Shown here piece by piece: positions 7,746-16,387 of a stretch of 64,000 nucleotides of DNA (its first letter is position 1; every line of letters begins with the position of its first letter). Below the pieces are notes generated by a model. That model did not search any database. It had not been told where the DNA came from and saw only the letters and a list, made by a program, of their open reading frames with translations. This DNA is from Pseudomonadota bacterium (GTDB lineage Bacteria > Pseudomonadota > Alphaproteobacteria > Micavibrionales > UBA1664). The position numbers and the translations under genes were made by a program. The DNA lies in contig RFNZ01000004.1 of NCBI GenBank assembly GCA_009926935.1, positions 124,402 through 188,401 on the forward strand, written 5' to 3'.

Positions 7746-9210
7746 TATCGAAAAGCCTTACAAAACCAGCATAAGCGACATTATTGACGATTTTAAAGGG
7801 GAAAGCAATCGCCCCCGTATTGCCCTGTGCAGTCTCCATGGCTTCAAAAAATCCGGATGCTAGCCGCGCTTTGTCAGTATCCAGCACGTTGCGTGCGGCA
7901 AGCTCGCTTATCAATTCCTTGTAGCCTGAAACACGCATCTGTATCTCGCCGTTCAAAACCTGGCTGGTTTCAAACGGAAAAGCGATGGCCCCGGCACCGT
8001 CAACCATCGTGGCCTTATAGGCAGTGCTGATATCCGTAAGCGTAATGCCCCACGTTTCGGGCGGGGTCCACAGTTTTGGCAAAACAAAACCGGCCTCGGC
8101 ACGGTCTATGGTAACCGCAACATTACCGGCGCTTTGTAAGGTAGCGCTCTGCGGCATTGAAACACTGGCGTGCGTCGATGGTAGCGGCCATACAAGCACC
8201 TGAAGCAGGGGCGTTGTAATGTTGCCTGTCTTGCCATTAACGGTAACATCCGCCCATGTAATGCGCATCTGGAGGGGGAAGCCCGTAATCTCGGGTTTAT
8301 TTGGGGATGTAATAGGCAAAACCTCGCCATTTCGCGGCGTCATAACCTTCTCAAAACCCCATTGCAGGGCATAGGCAAGGCCGTACCACCACATCGCCCA
8401 CACAACAAAAATCGTCACGGCGAGCTTAAAGAGGCCCCGTACCCAACGCGGTACAAAACGCTTCACGTATTTGCGAGATAGCTTTGGTTTTGCCATCAAG
8501 GCGGCTGAGGCCGGCTCCAAAACCCCTTCAAGCATTTTAAGCGTATCGGTGGGTGAGAGGTTACGCGGCAGTGGCGGCAGGATTTTAAAATCAACAATCC
8601 CCCCGCGCTTCAGGAAGGAGTGCTTGGGCCAAAAAGCCGCGCTGTTGATGGCGACAGGCACGATTGGCAAATCAAGCGCCTGTGCAATTTTGGCGATCCC
8701 GACTTTATAAGGCTTTTCCTTGGTCGTATCGCTGGCCGAAACGCGGGTGCCTTGCGGGAAAATTAGAATAGGACGCCCTTCAGCGGCCGCGCGCTTCGCG
8801 CCCGCTATAAGGGATGCAACCGCCTTGCCTCCCGCGCCGCGGTCAACGGGGATCATCCCGCACTTGATCGTGTACCATCCCCAGAAAGGTATGTAAGTGA
8901 GTTCACGTTTTAAAATGATCGCAATATCACGGAAAATGACAGGGACCTTAAGGGTTTCATAAGCCGAGTAATGTTTGACGGCTAGTATATAAGGTGTGCC
9001 CGAAGGCGGCAGATTTTCAAGCCCCGTGACACGATAATCAAGCCCCAGAAATAGACGCTCAACCCATGCAACGCCTAAAAAATAATAGCGGATAGCGGCC
9101 CACGCCTGCTTGCGCGGCAGTAAAAAAGCCCATGCAAAAAAAAGGGAGGCAACAATGCAGTACGTAAAAAACGCGATATTGAAGATCAGTGATTTCAAAA
9201 ATGCGCGCAC
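7618..9210 (-). CDS. 1-acylglycerol-3-phosphate acyltransferase fused to DUF2125
   Basis: Predicted protein of 530 aa with two halves. Residues 1-240 form a PlsC-type acyltransferase, which adds the second acyl chain to lysophosphatidic acid. There is an N-terminal membrane helix (about 8-30), a His80-x4-Glu85 catalytic pair in AVKHYSAYET (the Glu form of HX4D seen in many proteobacterial homologues), GMIPVDRGAG, and FPQGTR at 151-156. Residues about 250-530 begin with a second membrane helix (261-280). A beta-rich domain with TGFPLQMRI and repeated SxP/GAIAFPF motifs then fits DUF2125, a predicted envelope protein. The tail is Pro/Gln-rich. In related bacteria these are separate neighbouring genes. 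It is transcribed with ydcF, 1 bp upstream, and ftsEX. Confidence 0.85.
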   Translation of the reverse strand: MRAFLKSLIFNIAFFTYCIVASLFFAWAFLLPRKQAWAAIRYYFLGVAWVERLFLGLDYRVTGLENLPPSGTPYILAVKHYSAYETLKVPVIFRDIAIILKRELTYIPFWGWYTIKCGMIPVDRGAGGKAVASLIAGAKRAAAEGRPILIFPQGTRVSASDTTKEKPYKVGIAKIAQALDLPIVPVAINSAAFWPKHSFLKRGGIVDFKILPPLPRNLSPTDTLKMLEGVLEPASAALMAKPKLSRKYVKRFVPRWVRGLFKLAVTIFVVWAMWWYGLAYALQWGFEKVMTPRNGEVLPITSPNKPEITGFPLQMRITWADVTVNGKTGNITTPLLQVLVWPLPSTHASVSMPQSATLQSAGNVAVTIDRAEAGFVLPKLWTPPETWGITLTDISTAYKATMVDGAGAIAFPFETSQVLNGEIQMRVSGYKELISELAARNVLDTDKARLASGFFEAMETAQGNTGAIAFPFKIVNNVAYAGFVRLFDITYAQPQAPQFVMPPQKNRSGDLGTDAPPAPAPQMLPQPVQP

Positions 9211-9211
9211 G

Positions 9212-9799
9212 TCAACTCATCCACGTTAATAGCGTTTTCGAATACTCGACAAAAACATTCCGCCAGAAAACGGCTGTCAGAGGGCCGTTCCCCGCAACAG
9301 GCCAGACGGAAAGCGTTATACCCGGTAAAGCCCGGCTAAATAAAATCCACGCCCGGGGGATGTGATAGTTGCTGGTCACGATCCGTATGGTTTTTATTTC
9401 TTTATCCTCAACATAGGCATAAGTTTCGGCTGCGTTGTTTTTTGTATCATCAGCCGAGCGTCCAAGCACAATACAGCAGTGCCGTGCGATTTTGTTTTTA
9501 CGGTCTTCGCTCGTGTTCCATAGCTCGATCAGGTCGCTGAGCGTTACATCTTTATGAACACCGCTGATCAAAAGCGCCTCGGCACGTTCATCGGCCAGTA
9601 GCTCAAAACCGGCTTCAACGCGGCCTGTCCCGCCTGTCAGCACCACGGCAAGATCAGCAACACCATTCGGGTTTTCCTGTTTTTGCGATGTTACGATTCC
9701 AAAAAAAACAAAAAAACCAATGGTCCACGTGGCCACCAGCGCCAGCAGCACCGATACGGTGACCTGAAAAAAACTGGGGAAAGCACGTATACGAGTCAT
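9212..9799 (-). CDS. YdcF/SanA-type DUF218 membrane protein
   Basis: Predicted protein of 195 aa. One N-terminal membrane helix (about residues 12-37) anchors a DUF218 domain. Its landmarks are the strand LAVVLTGGTGRVEAG, LLISGV, the region ADDTKNNAAETYAYV (the family pattern with N-T-xx-N-A), and IVTSNYHIPRAWILF. DUF218 proteins such as ElyC and SanA are linked to envelope integrity and to metabolism of lipid-linked precursors, but the reaction is unsettled. The gene is positioned between ftsX and the acyltransferase, the order found in many alphaproteobacteria, and is very likely in the ftsE operon. Confidence 0.85.
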   Translation of the reverse strand: MTRIRAFPSFFQVTVSVLLALVATWTIGFFVFFGIVTSQKQENPNGVADLAVVLTGGTGRVEAGFELLADERAEALLISGVHKDVTLSDLIELWNTSEDRKNKIARHCCIVLGRSADDTKNNAAETYAYVEDKEIKTIRIVTSNYHIPRAWILFSRALPGITLSVWPVAGNGPLTAVFWRNVFVEYSKTLLTWMS

Positions 9800-9808
9800 A
9801 GGGTAAGG

Positions 9809-10717
9809 CTAGGGCATAGTCCCGAGGGACCGCAAGACGGTGAAACGGGCTGCAAAATAGCAAAGCAGGGTGACAAGGGCCGGCAAAATCAAAAACCATA
9901 GGTTATCGGCCATTTTCCAGGCCATCGCAGGCAGCATGGCGTTTTGGATTTCACCGGCAACCGCAGCCCCGATTTTTATAAATATGAGGCCAAGGACTGT
10001 GCCAATCACGGCGGCTCCGCCCACGCTCCGTACAACGGAATCCACAAACTCTTGACCGATATAGGCATCGGTGGCGCCCATGACATGGAGGAGGTCGATG
10101 TCATTTTGGTGTTCGGATAAACGTGCGGCAACCGCGCCCGCAACAGCAACAATGCAGCAGGCGATTGTAATGGTAGCCATACCACCCGCAGCGAGCAGCA
10201 GGATGAGCGAAAAGCGCCTGAGGTCTGCAAGCCAGCTTTGATGGGTCTCGACAATAGAAGGCGGGTCAATCGCGCTCACTTTGGAGCGTATGGATTGTGT
10301 CAAAGCCTCGTCATTGGGTGCACTTAAAGTAACGCCGATCAGCACAGGCAACGGCATGTCGTTTGTACTTACGGCCTCGCCCAGCCAGGGGGATACGAGT
10401 TTTTCAACATCCCGCCTGTCAAGGATATCTACGCGCGTAACACCGGGGGTTGATGATAACGCCGCATAGGCAGCCGTCGCTTTCTCATGAAGTGTATCAG
10501 GGCTACGCACAAGCCCTTGCCCATCGCTTGCCGGTATTTCGATTGTAATATGGCCTGCAACGGCATCAACCCACGTAGATCTGAGATGCGCGAGCGTCAG
10601 GGCACCGCCTACAGCGAGTGTCGAAAGCACCGACATCATGACAACAACCAGCATGATAAAACGTGTGCCGTCGTCTCCGCTGTTAAGAAGCATTTTTTTG
10701 GCTGGCCTCAGTATCAT
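9809..10717 (-). CDS. ftsX: Cell division protein FtsX
   Basis: Predicted protein of 302 aa with the FtsX layout: a short cytoplasmic N-terminus, a first membrane helix (about residues 20-45, MLVVVMMSVLSTLAVGG), a periplasmic loop of roughly 120 residues, then three helices in the C-terminal half (around 165-190, 215-245 and 270-295). With FtsE it forms an ABC-type complex at the division septum that activates peptidoglycan hydrolases through periplasmic partners. It follows ftsE immediately (the stop at 10718 abuts the start at 10717). Sequence identity within FtsX proteins is low, so the call leans on topology and on the ftsE neighbour. Confidence 0.9.
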   Translation of the reverse strand: MILRPAKKMLLNSGDDGTRFIMLVVVMMSVLSTLAVGGALTLAHLRSTWVDAVAGHITIEIPASDGQGLVRSPDTLHEKATAAYAALSSTPGVTRVDILDRRDVEKLVSPWLGEAVSTNDMPLPVLIGVTLSAPNDEALTQSIRSKVSAIDPPSIVETHQSWLADLRRFSLILLLAAGGMATITIACCIVAVAGAVAARLSEHQNDIDLLHVMGATDAYIGQEFVDSVVRSVGGAAVIGTVLGLIFIKIGAAVAGEIQNAMLPAMAWKMADNLWFLILPALVTLLCYFAARFTVLRSLGTMP

Positions 10718-11410
10718 TTAAAAAGCCTCCTTCAGCCGGGCCTTGGGCGAGGGGGGTAAAACAGCCAGATGCCCTTTATCAAGGGTGAGGCGCGGGTGAT
10801 TGAAATGATCCATCATCTGCTGGTTGTGTGTGGCAATCACAATGGTTGTACCCATGCGGTTCAACTGCTCGAACAGGCTCATGATGCGGTAGCCAATAAC
10901 GTCATCAAGGTTGCCTGTCGGCTCGTCTGCCAGCAAAAGGCGGGGCTTGCCAATGACAGCGCGCGCAATCGCTATGCGCTGCTGCTGCCCGCCCGAAAGT
11001 ATGCTTGGCTTTGCATTGATGTGTTCGGCAAGCCCAACCCACTCCAGTATCTCGGTCACGGCGTTGCGGACCTCATGCGGCTTCTTGCCCATGATACGCA
11101 GAGGCAGGGCCACGTTATCAAACGCACTTAAATGCGGCAGCAACCGGAAATCCTGAAACACGACGCCGATACGCTGGCGGATCATCATGCGTTGTTCTCG
11201 CGTGGCTGTCACAACATCCTGCCCAAACATACTGACAACACCGCGTGTTGGCAGGTGCCCCAGATACAGAAGCTTCATCAGCGATGTTTTGCCGGCGCCG
11301 CTCGGGCCCGAAAGAAAGTGGAACGCGCCTTGTTCAAGCGTAAAAGTAACATCGGTCAGTATTTCCGGGCCTACATCGTAGCGCAACCCCACATGCTCAA
11401 ACTGGATCAT
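10718..11410 (-). CDS. ftsE: Cell division ATP-binding protein FtsE
   Basis: Predicted protein of 230 aa. It has all ABC ATPase motifs: Walker A GPSGAGKT near residue 36, the Q-loop [10 protein letters not shown], the signature [14 protein letters not shown], Walker [14 protein letters not shown], and the H-loop IATHN. The start [11 protein letters not shown] is typical of FtsE. ATP hydrolysis by FtsE drives conformational changes in FtsX to switch on septal murein hydrolysis. The start codon overlaps by 4 bp the stop of an exported repeat protein (11407-12192), so translation of the three genes is probably coupled. Confidence 0.95.
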   Translation of the reverse strand: MIQFEHVGLRYDVGPEILTDVTFTLEQGAFHFLSGPSGAGKTSLMKLLYLGHLPTRGVVSMFGQDVVTATREQRMMIRQRIGVVFQDFRLLPHLSAFDNVALPLRIMGKKPHEVRNAVTEILEWVGLAEHINAKPSILSGGQQQRIAIARAVIGKPRLLLADEPTGNLDDVIGYRIMSLFEQLNRMGTTIVIATHNQQMMDHFNHPRLTLDKGHLAVLPPSPKARLKEAF

Positions 11411-12192
11411 GGTTTGGCAGTCTCGGTTTTATCGCCATCAGGCGCGGCATCACGGCGTACGCCTTTTGTCTTTTCTTCCTGCGCTTTCAGGAGGCCCTGC
11501 AGCGCCTGCGCCCGCTTGGTTGGGTTATCAATGGCGGCAGTCGATTTAAGCGCCTCGTCGTAAAGACCTTTCTTAGTCAGTATCTCCGATACTTTTTGGT
11601 ATGCCTTGTTTCTGAAAGACGCCGTGTCGATAAAGCCGATACTTTTCATGGCGGCGGCGAGATCGCCGCGCTCGGCCTGAATTTCAGCCGTCTCGCCGTA
11701 AGCTTTGTGCTTGAGCGCAGGGTTGGTCATGGCGGCGGCAGTCGCCCACGCATCGGCATCAAGCCCGGCAAAAGCCTGTGCCATGGCTATATAGGTGTAA
11801 GCTATGGCGCGTGCATCCGGATGCTCAATGTTGGCGGCAGCCCCAGCAAGCTTTTCAAAAGCAGCCTTTAGCTCTTCGGGCGTGAGTTTACCGTAAAGCG
11901 CCGCCGTCATACCAATGGTGCGTATGGTCATGGCCTTGGTATCAGGGTTTGTAACCTTGGCTACGAGGGCTACGGCGTCATCAATACGCTTGTCGTGTGT
12001 AAGGCTTGCCGAGACGTCTCTCAGTATCTGGTCGCGCCAGCTAACCTCGGGCGTTGCCAGCGCATCGGCAATGATGGCATTGGCAATGCATGTCCGGTCG
12101 GACCCGCTTTGGCAGCTATCTGCAAAAACGGGGGCAGCCCACAAGATTGTGGACAGAGATACAATAAAAACAATGAAACGGTGCAACTTCAT
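11407..12192 (-). CDS. Exported alpha-helical repeat protein coupled to ftsEX
   Basis: Predicted protein of 261 aa. The N-terminus (hydrophobic residues 6-20 then APVFADS) is a clear signal peptide with a likely cleavage after AxA. The mature part is made of about five degenerate helical repeats of 30-38 residues. They are recognisable by a recurrent unit with N/H-P-x-x-(K/R)-A-x-A-x-x-x-I-A and a following G: TNPDTKAMTI, EHPDARAIAY, TNPALKHKAY, DTASFRNKAY and DNPTKRAQAL. This gives a TPR-like solenoid in the periplasm. The C-terminus is charged. The gene directly precedes ftsE with a 4-bp overlap, which suggests a periplasmic partner of FtsEX; that role is inference. Confidence 0.75.
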   Translation of the reverse strand: MKLHRFIVFIVSLSTILWAAPVFADSCQSGSDRTCIANAIIADALATPEVSWRDQILRDVSASLTHDKRIDDAVALVAKVTNPDTKAMTIRTIGMTAALYGKLTPEELKAAFEKLAGAAANIEHPDARAIAYTYIAMAQAFAGLDADAWATAAAMTNPALKHKAYGETAEIQAERGDLAAAMKSIGFIDTASFRNKAYQKVSEILTKKGLYDEALKSTAAIDNPTKRAQALQGLLKAQEEKTKGVRRDAAPDGDKTETAKP

Positions 12193-12233
12193 GGCTGGTC
12201 CCTATAATATCGGGTGAATCACGAAGGGAAAGC

Positions 12234-12914
12234 ATGAAAGTCGTTTGTCCCGAATGTGCACACGAAACCGATGTCCCTGACGATGTGTTGGGCGACCGGG
12301 GTAAACGTGTGCGCTGCGCACAGTGCAAGCATATCTGGTTTCAGGAGCCGGTGGTCGAGGCCACTGATTTTGGAAAGTTTCGCCGTTTTGACGAGTCTCT
12401 GGATATTGAGCCCATCCCCCAGTCCGTCCATCCCGACGCGGACGATCATAGCAATGACGACGACGATGACGAAGACTCGGAAAAATCACCCTCGTTCTTC
12501 TCGACGCTCAATTATGCCTATCTGGGCCGCATGGTCGCAGGGTTTGTATTGGGTTGCCTCCTGATAGGCGGGGGGTTGATGGGCGCGGCCAAGGCAGGCG
12601 TAACGCCTAAAATTCTCTCACCTTTTTACGCAGCGCTTGGGATTGAGGCGCACGGTACAAGCCCGTTCGAGATCAAGGATGTTAAAATCGACGGCAAAAA
12701 CCTGTCCGGCTGGATTGTTAACACATCGGCAGCCGATGCTCATGTGCCATCACTCGAAGTAACACCGGTCGATGCCGATGGGGTTTCATCCGAAGGCATG
12801 CGCATAGCGCCCGAGCAAGAGACACTCCAACCAAAAGAAGGGCTTGAGTTTAAGGCCGAACTCCAGAGCCTCCCGCCAGAGGGCGGAAAACTGACAATCA
12901 ATTTTGTTGATTGA
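12234..12914 (+). CDS. Zinc-ribbon (MJ0042-type) membrane protein
   Basis: Predicted protein of 226 aa. The first 37 residues form a zinc ribbon of the MJ0042 type (VVCPECAHETDVPDDVLG...VRCAQCKHIWF), with two CxxC knuckles. An acidic linker (DDHSNDDDDDEDSE) and a membrane helix at about residues 97-120 follow. The C-terminal half is predicted beta-rich and extracytoplasmic, with NTSAADAHVPSLEVTPVD resembling the DUF3426 domain that commonly accompanies this ribbon. Proteins of this type occur upstream of ftsE in alphaproteobacteria; their role is not established. Here it is transcribed divergently from the exported repeat protein, with a TATAAT sequence in the 41-bp gap. Confidence 0.78.
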   Translation: MKVVCPECAHETDVPDDVLGDRGKRVRCAQCKHIWFQEPVVEATDFGKFRRFDESLDIEPIPQSVHPDADDHSNDDDDDEDSEKSPSFFSTLNYAYLGRMVAGFVLGCLLIGGGLMGAAKAGVTPKILSPFYAALGIEAHGTSPFEIKDVKIDGKNLSGWIVNTSAADAHVPSLEVTPVDADGVSSEGMRIAPEQETLQPKEGLEFKAELQSLPPEGGKLTINFVD

Positions 12915-13056
12915 CGGGCATCTCCGCATCCGGTGCCGGATAGCTGCGCGGATAAACAGTGCTGGAATCCGCAGGCGGCTTCAGGCTTTTGGGCTTGATA
13001 CCGCAGGCCGTTAAGGCCGCAAGCGCAAGAATGCAAAGAAGAATGTTTTTGGCCAT
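12898..13056 (-). CDS. Small LptM-like lipoprotein
   Basis: Predicted protein of 52 aa, reading MAKNILLCILALAALTACG at the N-terminus, with an AGGA ribosome site 7 nt before ATG 13056. Residues 4-17 are hydrophobic and end in the lipobox LTAC, so Cys18 should be lipidated. The short mature part begins GIKPKSLKPP and is proline-rich, like LptM (YifL) lipoproteins that help mature the LPS transporter LptD. In many alphaproteobacteria such a gene lies between argH and lysA, with tlpA divergent from argH; here tlpA is divergent, argH is absent and lysA is far away (54582). The 3' end overlaps the zinc-ribbon gene by 17 bp. LptM identity is tentative. Confidence 0.6.
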   Translation of the reverse strand: MAKNILLCILALAALTACGIKPKSLKPPADSSTVYPRSYPAPDAEMPVNQQN

Positions 13057-13095
13057 TGATTTTCCTGTAACCAAACTTACTCATGTATCGTACTC

Positions 13096-13707
13096 ATGAT
13101 GATGAAAAAAACAACGCGCAATTATCTCCATATCCTCTTGGCAAATGTCCTGCTCGTGGCATTTATTGCTGTGGTCTGGCAGGTCCGCCTTGAAGCGGCC
13201 CCACCCGTAAAGCCCGTGCTTCACGGCGTTTTTGAGCATGTTAAGCTGGAAAAAACTCCAAAATCATTGCCAAAAGCCACGTATTTGGAGGGGCTTGAAA
13301 AATCGGTGCCTCTTGAATCCCTGAAAGGCAAGTGGACCATCCTCAACCTCTGGGCTACATGGTGCACACCCTGCGTGGCCGAGTTGCCTAGCCTCCAGCA
13401 GCTGGCGGACGAGTACGCGGATAAGGACCTCAGGATAGTGGCTGTATCGGTCGATAACGCCGAAACCGTTGACGAGCTGAAAGCCATGATCGCCCGCGTA
13501 AAGCTCTCAAAAATCAAAATAGCCCAAAACTGGGACGATAAGGCCGAGATCAGCGATAATTTGTGGCCCGAGGCCGTACCAACAACCTACCTGATCACGC
13601 CGCAGGGAAAGGTTTTCGCGACATTCGAGGGCGATGCCGACTGGACAAGCCCCGAAGCCAGAGCCTTTGTGGACTCGTTGCTAGGGACAACCCAGAAAAG
13701 CCAATAA
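13096..13707 (+). CDS. TlpA-family thiol-disulfide oxidoreductase
   Basis: Predicted protein of 203 aa. A membrane-anchor helix (about residues 10-28) is followed by a thioredoxin-fold domain with the active site WATWCTPC and the downstream cis-proline region EAVPTTYLITPQGKVF. TlpA-type proteins face the periplasm and reduce disulfides, for example during cytochrome oxidase copper insertion or cytochrome c maturation. Three successive ATG codons (13096, 13099, 13102) make the exact start uncertain. The gene is divergent from the LptM-like lipoprotein, with 39 bp between the starts. A specific substrate cannot be assigned. Confidence 0.9.
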   Translation: MMMKKTTRNYLHILLANVLLVAFIAVVWQVRLEAAPPVKPVLHGVFEHVKLEKTPKSLPKATYLEGLEKSVPLESLKGKWTILNLWATWCTPCVAELPSLQQLADEYADKDLRIVAVSVDNAETVDELKAMIARVKLSKIKIAQNWDDKAEISDNLWPEAVPTTYLITPQGKVFATFEGDADWTSPEARAFVDSLLGTTQKSQ

Positions 13708-13723
13708 ATTGACATAATAAATA

Positions 13724-13756
13724 TTTTGGTTTAGTTCTGTGTTGGTCTAACCAAAA
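13724..13756. promoter_or_regulatory. Inverted repeat upstream of the DUF84 gene
   Basis: TTTTGGTT (13724-13731) and AACCAAAA (13749-13756) form a perfect 8-bp inverted repeat ending just 3 bp before ATG 13760. A -35-like TTGACA at 13709-13714 lies upstream, with TAGTTC 17 bp later. The repeat overlaps the expected -10 and leader, so it may be an operator or an mRNA hairpin near the start codon. Confidence 0.35.
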
Positions 13757-13759
13757 CGG

Positions 13760-14359
13760 ATGGTCGCGAATATGCGTAAAATCAAAATAGCCCTGGCATC
13801 TAAGAGCCCTGTTAAACAAGCCGTATGCGCGGCCATTTTTAATCACTTAACGAATGTCGAGATTGTGATTGTACCTGTCGGTTCTGATGTACCTGAGCAG
13901 CCGTTCAACCAGCAAGCCAAAGATGGCGCGCTTAACCGTGCAGAAAACGCGAGAGCAGCCTGCCCGGATGCCGATATGGTCGTAGCTATCGAGAACGGTA
14001 TCTTTGAAGAAGATGGTATCTACGTCGACAAAGGCATCGTTGCCATCATGACAAAGGGCATGACACGCGAGGACGCTGTGCTTGAGTGCAGCGATGGTGT
14101 TGCCTTTGATCAGCAAGTTTTAGCCTATAAAGACGGCGCACCTCTTACGGCACGCGATGCCGTACTTGAAGCCGGTAAGCGCGAAGGCGGTTATGGCGTA
14201 TGGACGGCAGGCAAGGTAATGGCCGAATGGCAACCAAACCTGAAGCACGATGACCCGCATAAGTATCTGACTGGCGGTGCTAAATCGCGCGTTGAGTATC
14301 TTGAAGACGCACTGCGTAAGGCAGTCGCAAACCCCAAAGCAAAACTGGTTCTTGGCTGA
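13760..14359 (+). CDS. DUF84/YjjX-like inosine/xanthosine triphosphatase
   Basis: Predicted protein of 199 aa from ATG 13760 (ATG 13772 is an alternative). The beginning IKIALASKSPVKQAVCAAIF matches the substrate-binding N-terminus of DUF84 proteins. DADMVVAIENGIF, GVAFDQQVLA and GGYGVWTAGKV follow in the usual order. These enzymes hydrolyse non-canonical purine triphosphates such as ITP and XTP (house-cleaning) in the cytosol; YjjX of E. coli is the model. The C-terminal DDPHKYLTGGAKSRVEYLEDALRKAV also fits. The gene meets etfA tail to tail with no spacer. Confidence 0.82.
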   Translation: MVANMRKIKIALASKSPVKQAVCAAIFNHLTNVEIVIVPVGSDVPEQPFNQQAKDGALNRAENARAACPDADMVVAIENGIFEEDGIYVDKGIVAIMTKGMTREDAVLECSDGVAFDQQVLAYKDGAPLTARDAVLEAGKREGGYGVWTAGKVMAEWQPNLKHDDPHKYLTGGAKSRVEYLEDALRKAVANPKAKLVLG

Positions 14360-15280
14360 TTACAGCTTGCCCGTAAGCTCGGGCAGGACAGTAAACAAAT
14401 CGCCAACCAGCCCGTAATCCGCGACCTGGAAAATAGGCGCTTCGCCATCCTTGTTGATGGCGACGATGACTTTTGAATCCTTCATGCCGGCAAGGTGCTG
14501 GATGGCGCCTGAAATACCAACGGCCACATAAAGGTCGGGCGCTACAACCTTACCCGTTTGTCCTACCTGATAATCATTCGGTACAAATCCGGCATCGACA
14601 GCAGCGCGGGATGCGCCAACGGCAGCGCCCAGTTTGTCGGCCAGCGCCTCGATGATTTTGAAATTCTCGCCCGAACCCAAACCACGCCCACCGGATACAA
14701 CAATACGTGCGGCGGTCAGTTCAGGGCGTTCCGATTTCGAAAGCTCTTGAGAAACAAAACTCGTAAGCCCCGTATCGCCGGTGCCCGTAAGTGTTTCTAC
14801 AGCAGCGCTGCCTCCTGTGGCGGAAGCTTTATCAAACCCTGTCGAACGCACTGTAATGACTTTTATGGCATCGCTGGATTGCACGGTGGCCAAAGCATTT
14901 CCAGCATAAATCGGCCGCACGAATGTATCGGCTGACACAACCGATACGATGTCGGAAATCTGTTGCACATCCAAAAGCGCGGCCACGCGTGGCAATACGT
15001 TTTTCCCGAAGGATGTGGCAGGGGCCAGTACGTGGCTGTACCCGCCGTCTTTCGCCAGCTTGGCAACAAGCGGGGCCACGTTTTCGGCCAGATGGTAGCA
15101 AAGCGCATGGTCATCGCAGGTGAGGTTTTTTGCGACACCCTGAATGGGTTCAACCTGTGATCCGGGGCCAGCATAAAGCACGTGGATCTCGCCACCGATT
15201 TTTGTGGCGGCGCTCACGGTCGAGAGCGTGGCAGGCGTGATTTTACCCTGAATAAGCTCAGCCAGAACAAGAATGGTCAT
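14360..15280 (-). CDS. etfA: Electron transfer flavoprotein, alpha subunit
   Basis: Predicted protein of 306 aa. The C-terminal FAD-binding part holds the family signature [37 protein letters not shown] (described by its ends) and, near the C-terminus, the sequence [19 protein letters not shown] followed by [22 protein letters not shown] collects electrons from acyl-CoA and other dehydrogenases and passes them to ETF-ubiquinone oxidoreductase at the membrane. The start overlaps the etfB stop by 4 bp, so the subunits are co-translated. With the malonyl-CoA-decarboxylase-like gene and the PHB depolymerase in the window it points to active fatty-acid and storage-polymer catabolism. Confidence 0.96.
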   Translation of the reverse strand: MTILVLAELIQGKITPATLSTVSAATKIGGEIHVLYAGPGSQVEPIQGVAKNLTCDDHALCYHLAENVAPLVAKLAKDGGYSHVLAPATSFGKNVLPRVAALLDVQQISDIVSVVSADTFVRPIYAGNALATVQSSDAIKVITVRSTGFDKASATGGSAAVETLTGTGDTGLTSFVSQELSKSERPELTAARIVVSGGRGLGSGENFKIIEALADKLGAAVGASRAAVDAGFVPNDYQVGQTGKVVAPDLYVAVGISGAIQHLAGMKDSKVIVAINKDGEAPIFQVADYGLVGDLFTVLPELTGKL

Positions 15281-16029
15281 GCAATCACCTTCGCTTCGTT
15301 GCGGAGCTTGTCGATAAGCGCATCGACATCAGGCACTTTAATACCGCCCTTACGCTTGGCGGGTTCCTCCACCTTCAGGGTCTTGAGGCGTGGCGCAAGT
15401 TCGATACCGAATGTCGCGGCGTCAATTGTCTCCAGCGGCTTTTTCTTGGCCTGCATGATAGCGGGCAGGGCGGCGTAGCGTGGGGTGTTCAGGCGCAAAT
15501 CGGTTGTTACAATCGCAGGCAGTTTCAGGGATAGTGTTTCAAGCCCACCATCAACCTCTCGTGTTACGGCCACTTTGCCGTCCGCAACCACAACTTTCGA
15601 TGCAAACGTGCCCTGTGGCCAGCCCATGAGGGCGGCGAGCATCTGGCCCGTCTGGTTGCTGTCATCATCAATCGCCTGCTTGCCGAGTATCACGAGGTCC
15701 GGCGCTTCTTTTTCAATCAGCTTTTTTAAAATTTTGGCAACGGCGAGTGGCTCGACGGTTTCGGTGGTCTGCACCAGTATCCCGCGGTCCGCGCCAACGG
15801 CCATTGCAGTACGGATGGTGTCGGCGGCTTGTGCAGGGCCAATCGATACAGCCACTATCTCCGTTGCAATTTTGGCTTCCTTCAACTTCACGGCTTCTTC
15901 AACCGCGATTTCGTCAAAGGGGTTCATCGACATTTTGACGTTGGCGAGGTCCACGCCCGAGCCATCCGGCTTGACGCGGATTTTGACGTTGTAATCGACC
16001 ACCCGTTTGACAGGTACGAGTATTTTCAT
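15277..16029 (-). CDS. etfB: Electron transfer flavoprotein, beta subunit
   Basis: Predicted protein of 250 aa from ATG 16029, which has AGGAG seven bases upstream; a TTG at 16032 is in frame but is less likely. It begins [19 protein letters not shown], the canonical EtfB start, and contains [13 protein letters not shown], the AMP-binding region ([19 protein letters not shown]) and the ADP-domain motif [12 protein letters not shown], which is the recognition loop region for partner dehydrogenases. It forms the heterodimeric ETF with EtfA. The gene is preceded by a small HIG1-type membrane protein, an arrangement common in alphaproteobacteria. Confidence 0.96.
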   Translation of the reverse strand: MKILVPVKRVVDYNVKIRVKPDGSGVDLANVKMSMNPFDEIAVEEAVKLKEAKIATEIVAVSIGPAQAADTIRTAMAVGADRGILVQTTETVEPLAVAKILKKLIEKEAPDLVILGKQAIDDDSNQTGQMLAALMGWPQGTFASKVVVADGKVAVTREVDGGLETLSLKLPAIVTTDLRLNTPRYAALPAIMQAKKKPLETIDAATFGIELAPRLKTLKVEEPAKRKGGIKVPDVDALIDKLRNEAKVIA

Positions 16030-16037
16030 CAAGGCTC

Positions 16038-16220
16038 CTATCGTGAGGAAACGGCTAAAAAGAACAGCAGCAAGGCAACAGCCTGAAGGCCGACGCGCAC
16101 GCGCATCATTTTGTTTGAAAAACGGGCATCGCCCTTATGCATGGCAAAAAGCCCGACACCAAGGGAGGCCAGTACCGAAAGCATGGCAAGGATCATAAGG
16201 ACAGAAAAAATAGAGCTCAT
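16038..16220 (-). CDS. HIG1-type twin-transmembrane small protein
   Basis: Predicted protein of 60 aa with two membrane helices (residues about 5-25 and 43-58). They are joined by a polar loop [20 protein letters not shown], which is the conserved core of bacterial HIG1-domain/twin-transmembrane proteins. Mitochondrial HIG1 proteins associate with respiratory supercomplexes; the bacterial role is not known with certainty. It lies 8 bp upstream of etfB on the same strand, so co-expression with the electron transfer flavoprotein is likely. Length and topology fit the family precisely. Confidence 0.85.
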   Translation of the reverse strand: MSSIFSVLMILAMLSVLASLGVGLFAMHKGDARFSNKMMRVRVGLQAVALLLFFLAVSSR

Positions 16221-16387
16221 CAGGAATCCATTTTACGTTGAAAAGGTTAATACAACAAGGCAAAGCCGTTGGAATTATTCAAGCTTTCCGCGTTGCACAA
16301 ACAGGGTAATGGGTGAATAGATCATATTTACAGTTTTTCCACGATATGGTTTTATTCCTGTCGAGTTCAACCCGCTGGGAAACATGC

